NCBI GenBank assembly: GCA_044371755.1
Contig: JBILSZ010000001.1
Span: 1-64,000, forward strand
DNA length: 64,000 nucleotides
DNA from: JAIXWP01 sp044371755
GTDB taxonomy: Bacteria; Bacteroidota; Bacteroidia; Flavobacteriales_D; Sanyastnellaceae
Reading direction: 5' to 3'
Below the pieces are notes generated by a model. That model saw only the letters and a program-made list of their open reading frames with translations, searched no databases and was not told where the DNA came from. Numbering within the stretch: position 1 is the first letter of the stretch; every line of letters starts with the position of its first letter. A program made the position numbers and the translations under genes. This document shows positions 17,561 through 25,897 of the stretch, piece after piece.

Positions 17561-19060
17561 ATGAGTTATCAAACCGAATCGGCTTCATCAGAGGCCGTAA
17601 AGACAGGAGTGAATGTGCCAATCACCGTAGCTAAAGGTGATGGTATCGGTCCCGAAATTATGGATGCGACGCTCCGAATTCTCAAAGCTGCCAACGCTAG
17701 ACTTGACATCGAAGAGATTGAAGTAGGTGAAAAAGTTTATTTATCTGGCAATACAAGCGGTATTTCGAAAGAGTCTTGGGACTCAATCCGCAGAACAAAA
17801 GTTTTTCTTAAAGCTCCTATCACTACACCACAAGGTGGAGGTTATAAGAGCTTGAACGTGACCACACGCAAAATGCTTGGTCTTTACGCAAACGTTCGAC
17901 CATGCATCAGCTTTCATCCTTTCGTAGAAACGAAGCATCCAGTAATGGACTTGGTTATAATCCGCGAAAATGAAGAGGATTTGTATGCTGGTATCGAACA
18001 CCAACAAACAGACGAAGTAGTACAGTGCTTGAAGCTCATTTCACGCCCTGGTTGTGAGCGTATCGTTCGTTATGCATTTGAATATGCACGTCAATATGGT
18101 CGTAAGAAAGTGACTTGCTTTACCAAAGACAATATTATGAAGGCCACAGATGGTCTTTTCCACAAAGTATTTGATGAAGTTGGCGCAGAATATCTAGAAA
18201 TCGAAAAAGAGCATTGGATTGTTGATATCGGAGCTGCGAAACTCGCTGATACTCCAGAAGCTTTTGACGTGATTGTGACATTAAATTTATACGGCGATAT
18301 TCTATCAGACGTTGCAGCTCAAATCGCAGGCTCGGTGGGTATTGCAGGAAGTTCTAACATTGGTACCGAGTGTGCCATGTTTGAAGCAATTCATGGAAGT
18401 GCTCCACGCCGAGCTGGTCAGGACATGGCCAACCCAAGTGGTCTTATCCAGGGTGCTATTATGATGTTGATTCACATTGGTCAAAGTGATGTGGCCGAGA
18501 AAATCCAAAATGCATGGTTGTGCGCAATGGAAGACGGAATCCACACGTATGATATCTACAAGGAAGGTATTAGCAAGCAAAAAGTAGGTACTTCAGCCTT
18601 CGCTGACGCAGTTATCGAGCGCCTTGGTAAAACTCCACAGCAATTGAAAGAGGTGAAGCATGATACGAATGCCAAGCCATCCGCTCCATTCATTTACAAG
18701 CGCAAACCGGCCGCTGATAAGAAAATGGTGGGAATTGACGTATTCGTTCATTGGAGAGGTACCAACCCAGACGAGTTGGCCGCAATTGCAGAAAAGGCAA
18801 ACGACGGCTGTCTTCAACTCGCCATGATTTCAAACCGCGGTATCAAGGTTTGGCCAAACGGTTTTAGCGAGACCTTCTGCACGGATCATTGGAGAATGCG
18901 ATATATGTGTACCGATGAAAAGGCACATTTGCAATTCAACAATAAAATGATCACCCGATTCCTCGACAAGGTTTCTGATGCGGGATTGGAATTTATAAAA
19001 ACAGAACACCTCTTCAAGTTTGATGGCGTTGAAGCCTTCTCTCTTGGACAAGGTCAATAA
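17561..19060 (+). CDS. icd: Isocitrate dehydrogenase (NADP-type, long C-terminus)
   Basis: Oxidative decarboxylation of isocitrate to 2-oxoglutarate in the TCA cycle. The 499-aa product begins with a short tail and then VAKGDGIGPEIMD, the standard isocitrate/isopropylmalate dehydrogenase start. Substrate-binding residues are in the SLNVTTRKMLGLYANVRP segment. The metal and cofactor region includes LNLYGDILSDVAAQIAGSVGIAGSSNIG and the cofactor loop EAIHGSAPRRAGQDMANPSG. About 130 extra C-terminal residues (from ~365) form the added domain of the Thermus/Rickettsia-type enzymes. Cofactor choice (NADP vs NAD) is assigned from the subfamily, not proven. Monocistronic: promoter box before it and strong terminator after it. 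Confidence 0.92.
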   Translation: MSYQTESASSEAVKTGVNVPITVAKGDGIGPEIMDATLRILKAANARLDIEEIEVGEKVYLSGNTSGISKESWDSIRRTKVFLKAPITTPQGGGYKSLNVTTRKMLGLYANVRPCISFHPFVETKHPVMDLVIIRENEEDLYAGIEHQQTDEVVQCLKLISRPGCERIVRYAFEYARQYGRKKVTCFTKDNIMKATDGLFHKVFDEVGAEYLEIEKEHWIVDIGAAKLADTPEAFDVIVTLNLYGDILSDVAAQIAGSVGIAGSSNIGTECAMFEAIHGSAPRRAGQDMANPSGLIQGAIMMLIHIGQSDVAEKIQNAWLCAMEDGIHTYDIYKEGISKQKVGTSAFADAVIERLGKTPQQLKEVKHDTNAKPSAPFIYKRKPAADKKMVGIDVFVHWRGTNPDELAAIAEKANDGCLQLAMISNRGIKVWPNGFSETFCTDHWRMRYMCTDEKAHLQFNNKMITRFLDKVSDAGLEFIKTEHLFKFDGVEAFSLGQGQ

Positions 19061-19070
19061 TATCAAAGAC

Positions 19071-19189
19071 TCGGATAAGTCTCGGTTTAAGTAGTATTTG
19101 GTTTAATAGTTTTACAACAGGTAGGTCATAACGATGACCGATGAATTAAGTGGACAAACAACAGTTTTTTTAGCAACAAGCTTATCCGA
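19071..19189 (+). other. Structured 3' region of icd (possible small RNA)
   Basis: TCGGATAAG (19071-19079) is perfectly complementary to CTTATCCGA (19181-19189), enclosing about 100 nt. Inside is a perfect 6-bp hairpin GGTCAT/ATGACC with an AACG loop (19124-19139). The strong terminator at 19195-19229 follows immediately. No ORF is present. This could be a structured 3' UTR or a short RNA released from the icd transcript. I did not recognise a known family. Confidence 0.4.
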
Positions 19190-19194
19190 CTTTC

Positions 19195-19229
19195 AAGCCT
19201 TCTCTCCCAACGGAGGGGAGGCTTTTTTT
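19195..19229 (+). terminator. Rho-independent terminator after icd
   Basis: A 13-bp stem from AAGCCTTCTCTCC (19195-19207) to the facing arm ending GGCTT (19212-19224), two G-T pairs, CAAC loop region, then a seven-T run. Confidence 0.9.
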
Positions 19230-19298
19230 ATGATTAAAACATTTTAATATTCAATTTTGACAATTCAACCCTTAATTTCGTATCCACGTTTGTATAAC

Positions 19299-19311
19299 TT
19301 AACGGTGTTAA
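19299..19311. promoter_or_regulatory. Predicted TetR operator, tetR promoter
   Basis: TTAAC-GGT-GTTAA, a perfect 5-bp inverted repeat with a 3-bp spacer, 23 bp upstream of the tetR ATG. The same 13-bp pattern occurs before tolC (20034-20046) and the ABC exporter (27282-27294). This position fits autoregulation. Binding is inferred. Confidence 0.6.
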
Positions 19312-19334
19312 CTTTCTTTGTTTCGAAATAAAAA

Positions 19335-19961
19335 ATGAACAGCATAAAAGACAGAAGAGCTTTGGATAAAATAGACCTCAAGCAGCGGATATTGAATGCG
19401 GCACGAGAGATATTCCTAGAGCAAGGGTATGATCGAACCTCTGTTCGAATGATTGCAGATAAGATAGGTTACAGCGCTACCACCATTTATCTGCATTTTC
19501 AGGACAAAAACGAAATATTGCATACCCTGTACACCGAAGGTTTTGAAATCTTAAATAGTAGAATGGCAGTGTTGCTGCAGGTGGAAGATCCCTTTGAACG
19601 CATGAAGGCGATGGGGAAAATGTATGTAGACTTCGCCATGAGCAACCCCGAACTCTATGATTTAATGTTCATTCAAATTTCACCACTAACCAAACTCGAA
19701 GAAGAGCATGAGCTTTGGAAAGAAGGGAACACAGCTTTTGGCGCATTGAAGCAGACAGTGGCAGATTGCATTGAAAAGAAGTATTTCCCTTCTCACGACG
19801 CCGAAGTAACAGCATTTGTAATCTGGAGCACGCTCCACGGCATGATTACGCTGCATCACAGAAACCGCTGCACCAAAGTAATCTCCGAGCCCAACAAAGA
19901 AAGAATTGTCTCTCTTGGTCTCGAAGCTTTTCATCACCTTCTGGGTTCGCTTAGGAAATAG
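19335..19961 (+). CDS. TetR/AcrR-family transcriptional regulator
   Basis: A 208-aa one-component regulator. Residues ~12-58 form the TetR helix-turn-helix (KQRILNAARE IFLEQGYDRTSVRMIADKIGYSATTIYLHFQDKNEIL, split here by a space). The C-terminal helical part is the ligand/dimer domain, of the AcrR-like type that senses hydrophobic compounds. It precedes and is co-directional with a TolC/MFP/RND efflux operon and is therefore most likely its local repressor. A TTAAC-N3-GTTAA palindrome lies in its own promoter region and another in the 100-bp gap before tolC, which supports autoregulation and control of the pump. The inducer is unknown. Confidence 0.93.
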   Translation: MNSIKDRRALDKIDLKQRILNAAREIFLEQGYDRTSVRMIADKIGYSATTIYLHFQDKNEILHTLYTEGFEILNSRMAVLLQVEDPFERMKAMGKMYVDFAMSNPELYDLMFIQISPLTKLEEEHELWKEGNTAFGALKQTVADCIEKKYFPSHDAEVTAFVIWSTLHGMITLHHRNRCTKVISEPNKERIVSLGLEAFHHLLGSLRK

Positions 19962-20033
19962 TGCAATTGTTTTAATAGAAAAATCTATCATTCCCTAAAG
20001 GGAACAGGGATTGCTTTTTTTTTAATTCAAAAG

Positions 20034-20046
20034 TTAACACTGTTAA
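20034..20046. promoter_or_regulatory. Predicted TetR operator, tolC-RND operon
   Basis: TTAAC-ACT-GTTAA, 15 bp upstream of the tolC-like ATG. With one more matching pair on each side of the spacer (TTAACA-C-TGTTAA) it is a perfect 13-bp palindrome. It matches the site before tetR in both half-sites and spacer length. Confidence 0.6.
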
Positions 20047-20061
20047 GTAAATAATATCATT

Positions 20062-21429
20062 ATGCAAGTAAGACTTTATCCCATCCGCTTCTTTTTGGTG
20101 CTTTTTAGTATTGTATTAATACAAGCTTCTACGGCTCTATCTCAACCTCAATCGCTCCTCAACTCCTACATCGAAGAAGGGTTAAAGGCTAACATTGCGC
20201 TTAGTCAAGAAACACTTGAAATCGAACGCGCTATGATTCAACTTCAAAACGCTTCTTCTTTGTTTTACCCGACAGTAGCATTCAATGGAAGCTTCACTAG
20301 TGGGGAAGGAGGACGATTTTTCAATTTTCCATTAGGAGATATTGTTAATCCCGTCTATTCGACACTGAACCAACTCACCTCATCCAATGCATTTCCTCAG
20401 ATTGAGAATTCAGAAGCTTTTTTGAACCCAAAAAACTTCTACGATGCTCATGTGCGTGCATCCATGCCTCTGGTCAACACAGACATTATTTACAATAAAA
20501 GAATTCAGAAAAGTCAGGTTGAAGTCCGTACCGCAGGATTGCTGGTCTATAAACGAGAGCTAATCAAACAAATTAAAACCGCATACTTCCAGTATGCGCA
20601 GAGTGTTCAGGCCATTGATGTTTATACCTCTGCTTTAGGTTTAATCGAACGCACGCAATTGATCACAGAAAGTTTGGTGAAAAATGGAAAAGCTATTCCT
20701 GCGCAGCTGAGTCGGGTTCAAGCGGAAAAAGCGAAGATTGAAGCTGATTTGAATTCAGCTACAAATCAGTCGGTAAACGCGCGATCCTATTTTAATTTTC
20801 TCATCAATCGCCCGTTGGATGCGACTATCGAACTGGTTGCTGTTGCCAACAAAATCACAAGCCTTTCCGATTATGTTTATAAAAATCGCGAGGAAATTAG
20901 AATGCTGGAGAAAGTAGTTCTCATTCAACAAACGGTACTGCAAATGGAACGCTCTTTTGTTGTGCCCAAATTGAGTGCCTTTATAGACCTTGGCTCGCAA
21001 GCAGAACAGTGGCGCGTCGATGAAAAATCGCGATATTATTTACTTGGTATTCAGATGGACATTCCCATATTTGAAGGTGGTCGAAACACGAGAAATACGA
21101 AGCTTGCAGAAATTCAAGTAAAAGATGCTCAACTTGAGTTAGAAAACACTCAAAAACAATTGCAACTCGCCATCAGCGTTGCCAGCAACAATGTGCAGTC
21201 GGAGATTGATAAACTGGAGTCTGCAAAGCAGATGCAAACCGCATCTGCGGCTTATTACTCAGCCATTGAAAACGGATTTAAAGCTGGCGTTACTCCTTTA
21301 CTGGACTATCTCGACGCCCGAACACAACTCACCAATGCTTCATTGGCGCTCACGATACAAGAATTTAAACTCGCAGAAGCTATTGCTCAGTTGGAAAGAG
21401 AAAGCGCTGCCGATATCATTAATAATTAA
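20062..21429 (+). CDS. TolC-family outer membrane efflux protein
   Basis: A 455-aa outer-membrane channel subunit. After a signal peptide (ending near STALSQ) there are two copies of the OEP repeat with long, heptad-rich helices (e.g. ~215-245 and ~355-395) and short strands, as in TolC/OprM. TolC-like trimers form the exit duct of tripartite pumps. It is the first gene of a three-gene operon with the membrane fusion protein (11-bp gap) and RND pump (5-bp gap). No Cys lipobox is visible, so it is unlike OprM in lacking a lipid anchor. Confidence 0.92.
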   Translation: MQVRLYPIRFFLVLFSIVLIQASTALSQPQSLLNSYIEEGLKANIALSQETLEIERAMIQLQNASSLFYPTVAFNGSFTSGEGGRFFNFPLGDIVNPVYSTLNQLTSSNAFPQIENSEAFLNPKNFYDAHVRASMPLVNTDIIYNKRIQKSQVEVRTAGLLVYKRELIKQIKTAYFQYAQSVQAIDVYTSALGLIERTQLITESLVKNGKAIPAQLSRVQAEKAKIEADLNSATNQSVNARSYFNFLINRPLDATIELVAVANKITSLSDYVYKNREEIRMLEKVVLIQQTVLQMERSFVVPKLSAFIDLGSQAEQWRVDEKSRYYLLGIQMDIPIFEGGRNTRNTKLAEIQVKDAQLELENTQKQLQLAISVASNNVQSEIDKLESAKQMQTASAAYYSAIENGFKAGVTPLLDYLDARTQLTNASLALTIQEFKLAEAIAQLERESAADIINN

Positions 21430-21440
21430 CTCTTTTACCC

Positions 21441-22484
21441 ATGAAAAAAATATTATTCTTTGCATTGTCGATTTTATTTTTTGCTTCATGTTCAGATGAA
21501 AGCACAACATCGGAAAATATACCCTCTGCCTCAGATGCGATTCCTGTTAAGGTTATGCCTCTGGGCAAGGTGGACATTTTGAATCCAGTATACGTCTCGG
21601 GACAATTCACTACCACTGAAGAAAGCACGCTTTCTTTCAAAACTGGAGGAGTGATTGAAAATGTGTTTGTGCAACAAGGTGACCGTGTTCAAAGCGGACA
21701 GCTTATTGCTAAGTTAGTGCTGACAGAGATAAATGCTCAGGTAGAACAAGCCAGAATAGGCTTGGATAAAGCTAAACGAGATTTTGATCGAGGCACCAAA
21801 CTTCTTCAGGATAGCGTCATCACTACAGAGCAATACGAGAACTTAAAGACCTTCTACGACTTATCTTCTAAGCAGTATGAAGCAGCGAAGTTCAACCTAT
21901 CTTATTCAGAGATCAGAGCTACTTCAAGTGGAGTCATTTTGGAACGCTTCGCAAACGCAGGGCAGATTGTAGGCCCTGGAAGTCCGATAGTAAGATTCAA
22001 TGCATTGACGGGAAGTGATTGGGTGGTAAGAGCTGCTATTGCTGACAAAGACTGGTCGCGTGTAGTAGTAGGTGACAGCGCAACGTTGAAAATCAATGCA
22101 CTGAATTTGCATTCCATTAAAGGAACTGTTATTCGTAAATCAGAAGGAGTGGATCCTTACACTGGTTTATTCCTAGTCGATATACGTCCGTCCCAGACCT
22201 TATCAAATCTCGCAAGTGGACTTTTTGCGGAGGCTATTATTTCACCAAGAGTAAAACAAAATTCATGGCAAATACCACTTGAAGCGGTGCTGGATGGTGA
22301 TGGCAAACAAGGATTTGTATTTATTACCAATGATGAAAAAAAAGCGGAACGGGTGAAAGTTAGTATTTCGTCTATCGCAGGCGGCATGGCGAGTGTAGTA
22401 AGCGGACTCGATAATGCACAATGGCTCATCGTGTCTGGAGGACCTTATCTTAACGATCAATCAAGTATTCTTATTCAAAAATAA
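21441..22484 (+). CDS. RND efflux periplasmic adaptor (membrane fusion lipoprotein)
   Basis: A 347-aa adaptor linking the RND pump to the TolC-type channel. The signal peptide ends in a lipobox, FFASC with Cys17, so it is predicted to be lipid-anchored. A first half-lipoyl segment (LSFKTGGVIENVFVQQGDRVQSGQLIAKL), an alpha-hairpin (~95-140, VEQARIGLDKAKRDFDRG) and the second half-lipoyl segment (SGVILERFANAGQIVGPGSPI) are followed by beta-barrel and membrane-proximal domains. This is the standard order for AcrA/MexA-type HlyD_D23 adaptors. Middle gene of the operon. Confidence 0.94.
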   Translation: MKKILFFALSILFFASCSDESTTSENIPSASDAIPVKVMPLGKVDILNPVYVSGQFTTTEESTLSFKTGGVIENVFVQQGDRVQSGQLIAKLVLTEINAQVEQARIGLDKAKRDFDRGTKLLQDSVITTEQYENLKTFYDLSSKQYEAAKFNLSYSEIRATSSGVILERFANAGQIVGPGSPIVRFNALTGSDWVVRAAIADKDWSRVVVGDSATLKINALNLHSIKGTVIRKSEGVDPYTGLFLVDIRPSQTLSNLASGLFAEAIISPRVKQNSWQIPLEAVLDGDGKQGFVFITNDEKKAERVKVSISSIAGGMASVVSGLDNAQWLIVSGGPYLNDQSSILIQK

Positions 22485-22489
22485 TTGCC

Positions 22490-25400
22490 ATGAAAATTTC
22501 AGTTTACGCGGTAAAAAATTACCAGTTCACGCTTGTCATTTTCTTAATGGCAATAGCCCTGGGAGTCACTACGCTTTTGAGCATGTCGCGTTCAGAAGAC
22601 CCTGAATTGAAGGCACCCGAATTTCCTGTGGTGGTTATCTACCCTGGTACTTCACCAGAAGATATGGAAGATCTGGTGGTGGATAAACTCGAAAAGAAAA
22701 TCAGCGAGTTGGAAGACATGAAACGAATTAAGACGACCATTCAAGATGGAGTTGCTGTATTGAACGTCGAATACATTTACGACAGCGATGTGGATGAAAA
22801 ATATCAGGAATTGGTGCGAGAGGTCAATGGCATGCGCTCTGAGTTGCCCGAGGAGGTGTTGAGCATTGAAGTGCAGAAAATTATTCCAAGCAATGTGAAC
22901 ATCATTCAAGCAGGTGTCATTTCAAATTCGGCGTCGCGAAAACAATTGAAAACGGAGGCAGAGCGTTTGGAAGAGACTTTAAAAGAAGTTCCTGAATTGA
23001 AAAATGTAGAGATTCATGGTATTCCTGATGAGGTAGTAAAAATAGAATTGCAATTGGAAAAACTGGCATCTATGAAATTGCCTGTTAATGCGATTCTTGG
23101 CGCGGTGCAAAGTGAGTTGGCCAATATTCCAGGAGGCAGTATTGATGTAGGAAACAAAGCCTACAACATCAAGACTAGTGGCAATTATGCTGATATAAAT
23201 GAGATTAATCAAACCGTTGTTTATTCGTTTAATGGAAATAATATTCGTATCAAGGATATTGCAAATGTCTATGTCGATTTTAAAGATGAAACTCATATCA
23301 CTCGTATCAACGGAAATAGGGGAGTCTTGGTCACGGCAGCACTCAAGCCTGGTAACAATATCAGTGATATTCAAAAAAAATATCAGGTAAAAATTGAAGA
23401 CTTTAAAAAGACATTACCTTCAAACATAGCGTTGGAGTTGACCTTCGATCAGGCGGATGATGTCAACAAACGATTGTCAGGCCTCGGTTTGGACTTTATA
23501 ATCGCAATTCTTCTTGTTGCCTTCACGCTTTTACCGCTTGGTGGAAGAGCCGCTTTGGTGGTCATGATTTCGATTCCTCTTTCATTAGCGATTGGTTTGG
23601 TAATGTTGAATGTGTTGGGCTATAACATGAACCAACTTTCCATCGTAGGACTGGTAGTTGCGCTTGGTTTGCTCGTTGATGATAGCATTGTTGTGGTAGA
23701 AAATATTGAACGTTGGCTGCGAGAGGGACACTCACGAATGGAAGCAACGATTAAAGCGACGCAGCAAATAGGTCTTGCAGTAGTAGGATGCACAGCCACG
23801 CTAATTATCGCTTTCTTGCCGTTGGTATTTTTACCAGAAGCATCAGGAGATTTCATTCGCAGCTTGCCTATGGCAGTGATCACTAGTGTATTGGCAAGTA
23901 TGATAGTGTCGATTACCATCATTCCTTTTTTATCGAGTAGAGTTTTAAAACAACACGAAGGACATTCTCAAGGAAATTTATTCTTGAGAGCTCTTCAAAA
24001 AGGAATTCACAAATCGTATGCTCCATTTTTGGATAAAGCTCTAAATCGCCCTTGGATGACTTTACTTGTAGCCGGAGTTATATTTATTGGATCATTGCAA
24101 TTGATGCCTGTTATAGGGTTTTCATTATTCCCTGCTTCAGAAAAGCCTCAGTTTTTGGTGAATATCAAACCACCGTTGCAGACTTCGCTGGGCACCACAG
24201 ATAGCATTGCACGCTACGTTGAGAAAGAGCTTTCGCAAGTGGAAGAAATAAAATTTTATACGTCAAATGTAGGTAAGGGCAATCCGCGGATTTACTATAA
24301 TGAAGTTCCTGAAAATGAACGATCAGATTTTAGTCAAATATTCGTTCAACTTCAAGACGATGTCAATCCTGATGAAAAGTTAGAGGTAATCGAGCGCCTG
24401 CGACAACATTTTAATGGATTTATTGGTGCAAAGATTGAGGTGAAAAATTTTGAACAAGGACCTCCGATTACTGCGCCTGTTGAGGTGCGCTTGGTGGGTG
24501 ATAACTTGGATTCTCTTCGGGCTTTAGCGGCGAACGTTGAGCGGATGCTCAAGAGTATGGAAGGTACAATCTACGTGAATAATCCTGTCAAGAATTTGAA
24601 GTCAGATATTCAAGTTGAAATTAATAAAGAAAAAGCAAGTCAGTTAGGCATTCCGACAGTTAATATCGATCGAACGGTGCGCTTGGCTGTGACTGGATTA
24701 GATATTGGAAAAATGCCCTCCAATGGTGACGATGAATGGTCGATTCTAGTGGGCACAGGGAAAGATTCCAAGCCCGATATTCATGTTTTCGATCAACTAT
24801 TTGTTGATAATCAGAGTGGTCAGTCCTTTCCGCTTTCACAAGTAGCAGATCTTTCATTGAATGCTTCTCCATTGTCCATTGATCATTATAATAAAAAAAG
24901 GATGGTAGCCGTCACAGCCTTTGTAGATAAAGGGTTTCTTGCGGATGAAGTGATTGCTCAAACCATTGAAAATATGGATGAAATGCCCCTTCCGCGAGGA
25001 TACAGTTATGCAATGGGTGGAGAGTATGAGTCGCGTCAAGAGTCATTTGGAGGCTTCGGAACGATCATAATTATCACAATATTCCTGTTTATAGCGATTT
25101 TGATATTGCTATTTAAAACGTTCAAGAGCACACTCATTGTTTTGTCTGTAATTCCTTTGGGAATGGTAGGTGCTTTGATTGCGCTATGGATGACTGGCAA
25201 TTCACTATCATTTGTTGCGATTATAGGATTGATAGCGCTGGCTGGCATTGAAGTAAAGAACTCAATCTTACTGGTTGATTTTACCAATCAATTGCGAAAG
25301 GAAGGAAAAGGTCTGGAGGCAGCCATACGTGAGGCGGGGGAAATAAGGTTCTTGCCAATTGTATTGACTTCGCTTACAGCCATCGGTGGACTTATCCCGA

Positions 25401-25552
25401 TTGCTATTAGCACTAATCCCTTGATTGCACCGCTTGCAATAGTCTTAATAGGAGGTTTGATTAGTTCTACGCTTCTGTCGCGTGTAGTGACTCCCGTGGT
25501 TTATAAAATGATTCCTCCAGCAATAGAGGATGAAAAGGAAATGGGGGCGTAG
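22490..25552 (+). CDS. RND-family efflux pump (AcrB/MMPL-like inner membrane subunit)
   Basis: A 1020-aa proton-driven exporter with the duplicated RND layout: one TM, a large periplasmic loop, six TM, then the same again. The proton-relay residues are present: the Asp-Asp pair in ALGLLVDDSIVVVENI (TM4) and the Lys in GIEVKNSILLVDF (TM10), matching D407/D408 and K940 of AcrB. The hydrophobe/amphiphile (HAE1) group fits best; heavy-metal pumps differ in TM4. It ends the operon and converges on a LysR-type mini-gene. Substrate range is unknown, though a TetR partner suggests hydrophobic or toxic compounds. Confidence 0.94.
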   Translation: MKISVYAVKNYQFTLVIFLMAIALGVTTLLSMSRSEDPELKAPEFPVVVIYPGTSPEDMEDLVVDKLEKKISELEDMKRIKTTIQDGVAVLNVEYIYDSDVDEKYQELVREVNGMRSELPEEVLSIEVQKIIPSNVNIIQAGVISNSASRKQLKTEAERLEETLKEVPELKNVEIHGIPDEVVKIELQLEKLASMKLPVNAILGAVQSELANIPGGSIDVGNKAYNIKTSGNYADINEINQTVVYSFNGNNIRIKDIANVYVDFKDETHITRINGNRGVLVTAALKPGNNISDIQKKYQVKIEDFKKTLPSNIALELTFDQADDVNKRLSGLGLDFIIAILLVAFTLLPLGGRAALVVMISIPLSLAIGLVMLNVLGYNMNQLSIVGLVVALGLLVDDSIVVVENIERWLREGHSRMEATIKATQQIGLAVVGCTATLIIAFLPLVFLPEASGDFIRSLPMAVITSVLASMIVSITIIPFLSSRVLKQHEGHSQGNLFLRALQKGIHKSYAPFLDKALNRPWMTLLVAGVIFIGSLQLMPVIGFSLFPASEKPQFLVNIKPPLQTSLGTTDSIARYVEKELSQVEEIKFYTSNVGKGNPRIYYNEVPENERSDFSQIFVQLQDDVNPDEKLEVIERLRQHFNGFIGAKIEVKNFEQGPPITAPVEVRLVGDNLDSLRALAANVERMLKSMEGTIYVNNPVKNLKSDIQVEINKEKASQLGIPTVNIDRTVRLAVTGLDIGKMPSNGDDEWSILVGTGKDSKPDIHVFDQLFVDNQSGQSFPLSQVADLSLNASPLSIDHYNKKRMVAVTAFVDKGFLADEVIAQTIENMDEMPLPRGYSYAMGGEYESRQESFGGFGTIIIITIFLFIAILILLFKTFKSTLIVLSVIPLGMVGALIALWMTGNSLSFVAIIGLIALAGIEVKNSILLVDFTNQLRKEGKGLEAAIREAGEIRFLPIVLTSLTAIGGLIPIAISTNPLIAPLAIVLIGGLISSTLLSRVVTPVVYKMIPPAIEDEKEMGA

Positions 25553-25588
25553 AATGATGGTTGGAGGAGTGTGGTTAATTCTTTCGAA

Positions 25589-25858
25589 TTAATGCTTTTG
25601 TTTTTTAAAAGGGAGGACTAATGCATCTACCTTTCGAAGAATGTCATCGCACTTCTCCACTATCTTTTTTCCTTCTTCGGTCACTGAAATTGGGAGGGTA
25701 TTGCGGTCGAAAATGACCACGTCTAATTTCTCTTCGAAAGTTTTGATTTGTTGACTAACAGTGCTTTGATCAGCGCTACACTCCTCGGCAGCCTTGGAAA
25801 AACTACCATGTTTGGCCACAGAAACAACATACTGCATTTGGCGGAGAGTAACTATCAT
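25589..25858 (-). CDS. Stand-alone LysR-type DNA-binding domain protein
   Basis: An 89-aa protein that consists only of the LysR-family winged helix-turn-helix (~5-64: LRQMQYVVSVAKHGSFSKAAEECSADQSTVSQQIKTFEEKL) and the first part of the linker helix, ending KKQKH. A full LysR regulator has ~300 aa with a substrate-binding domain; none is encoded here, because the stop is followed at once by the convergent end of the RND gene and no matching frame continues. The reading frame is otherwise intact, so it is either a dedicated mini-regulator or an old truncation. The family's dimerisation helix is partly present, so DNA binding is plausible. Target unknown. Confidence 0.75.
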   Translation of the reverse strand: MIVTLRQMQYVVSVAKHGSFSKAAEECSADQSTVSQQIKTFEEKLDVVIFDRNTLPISVTEEGKKIVEKCDDILRKVDALVLPFKKQKH

Positions 25859-25897
25859 TCTTCGAGGTTTTGAAGCGAAGATACATGCAACGATCTC

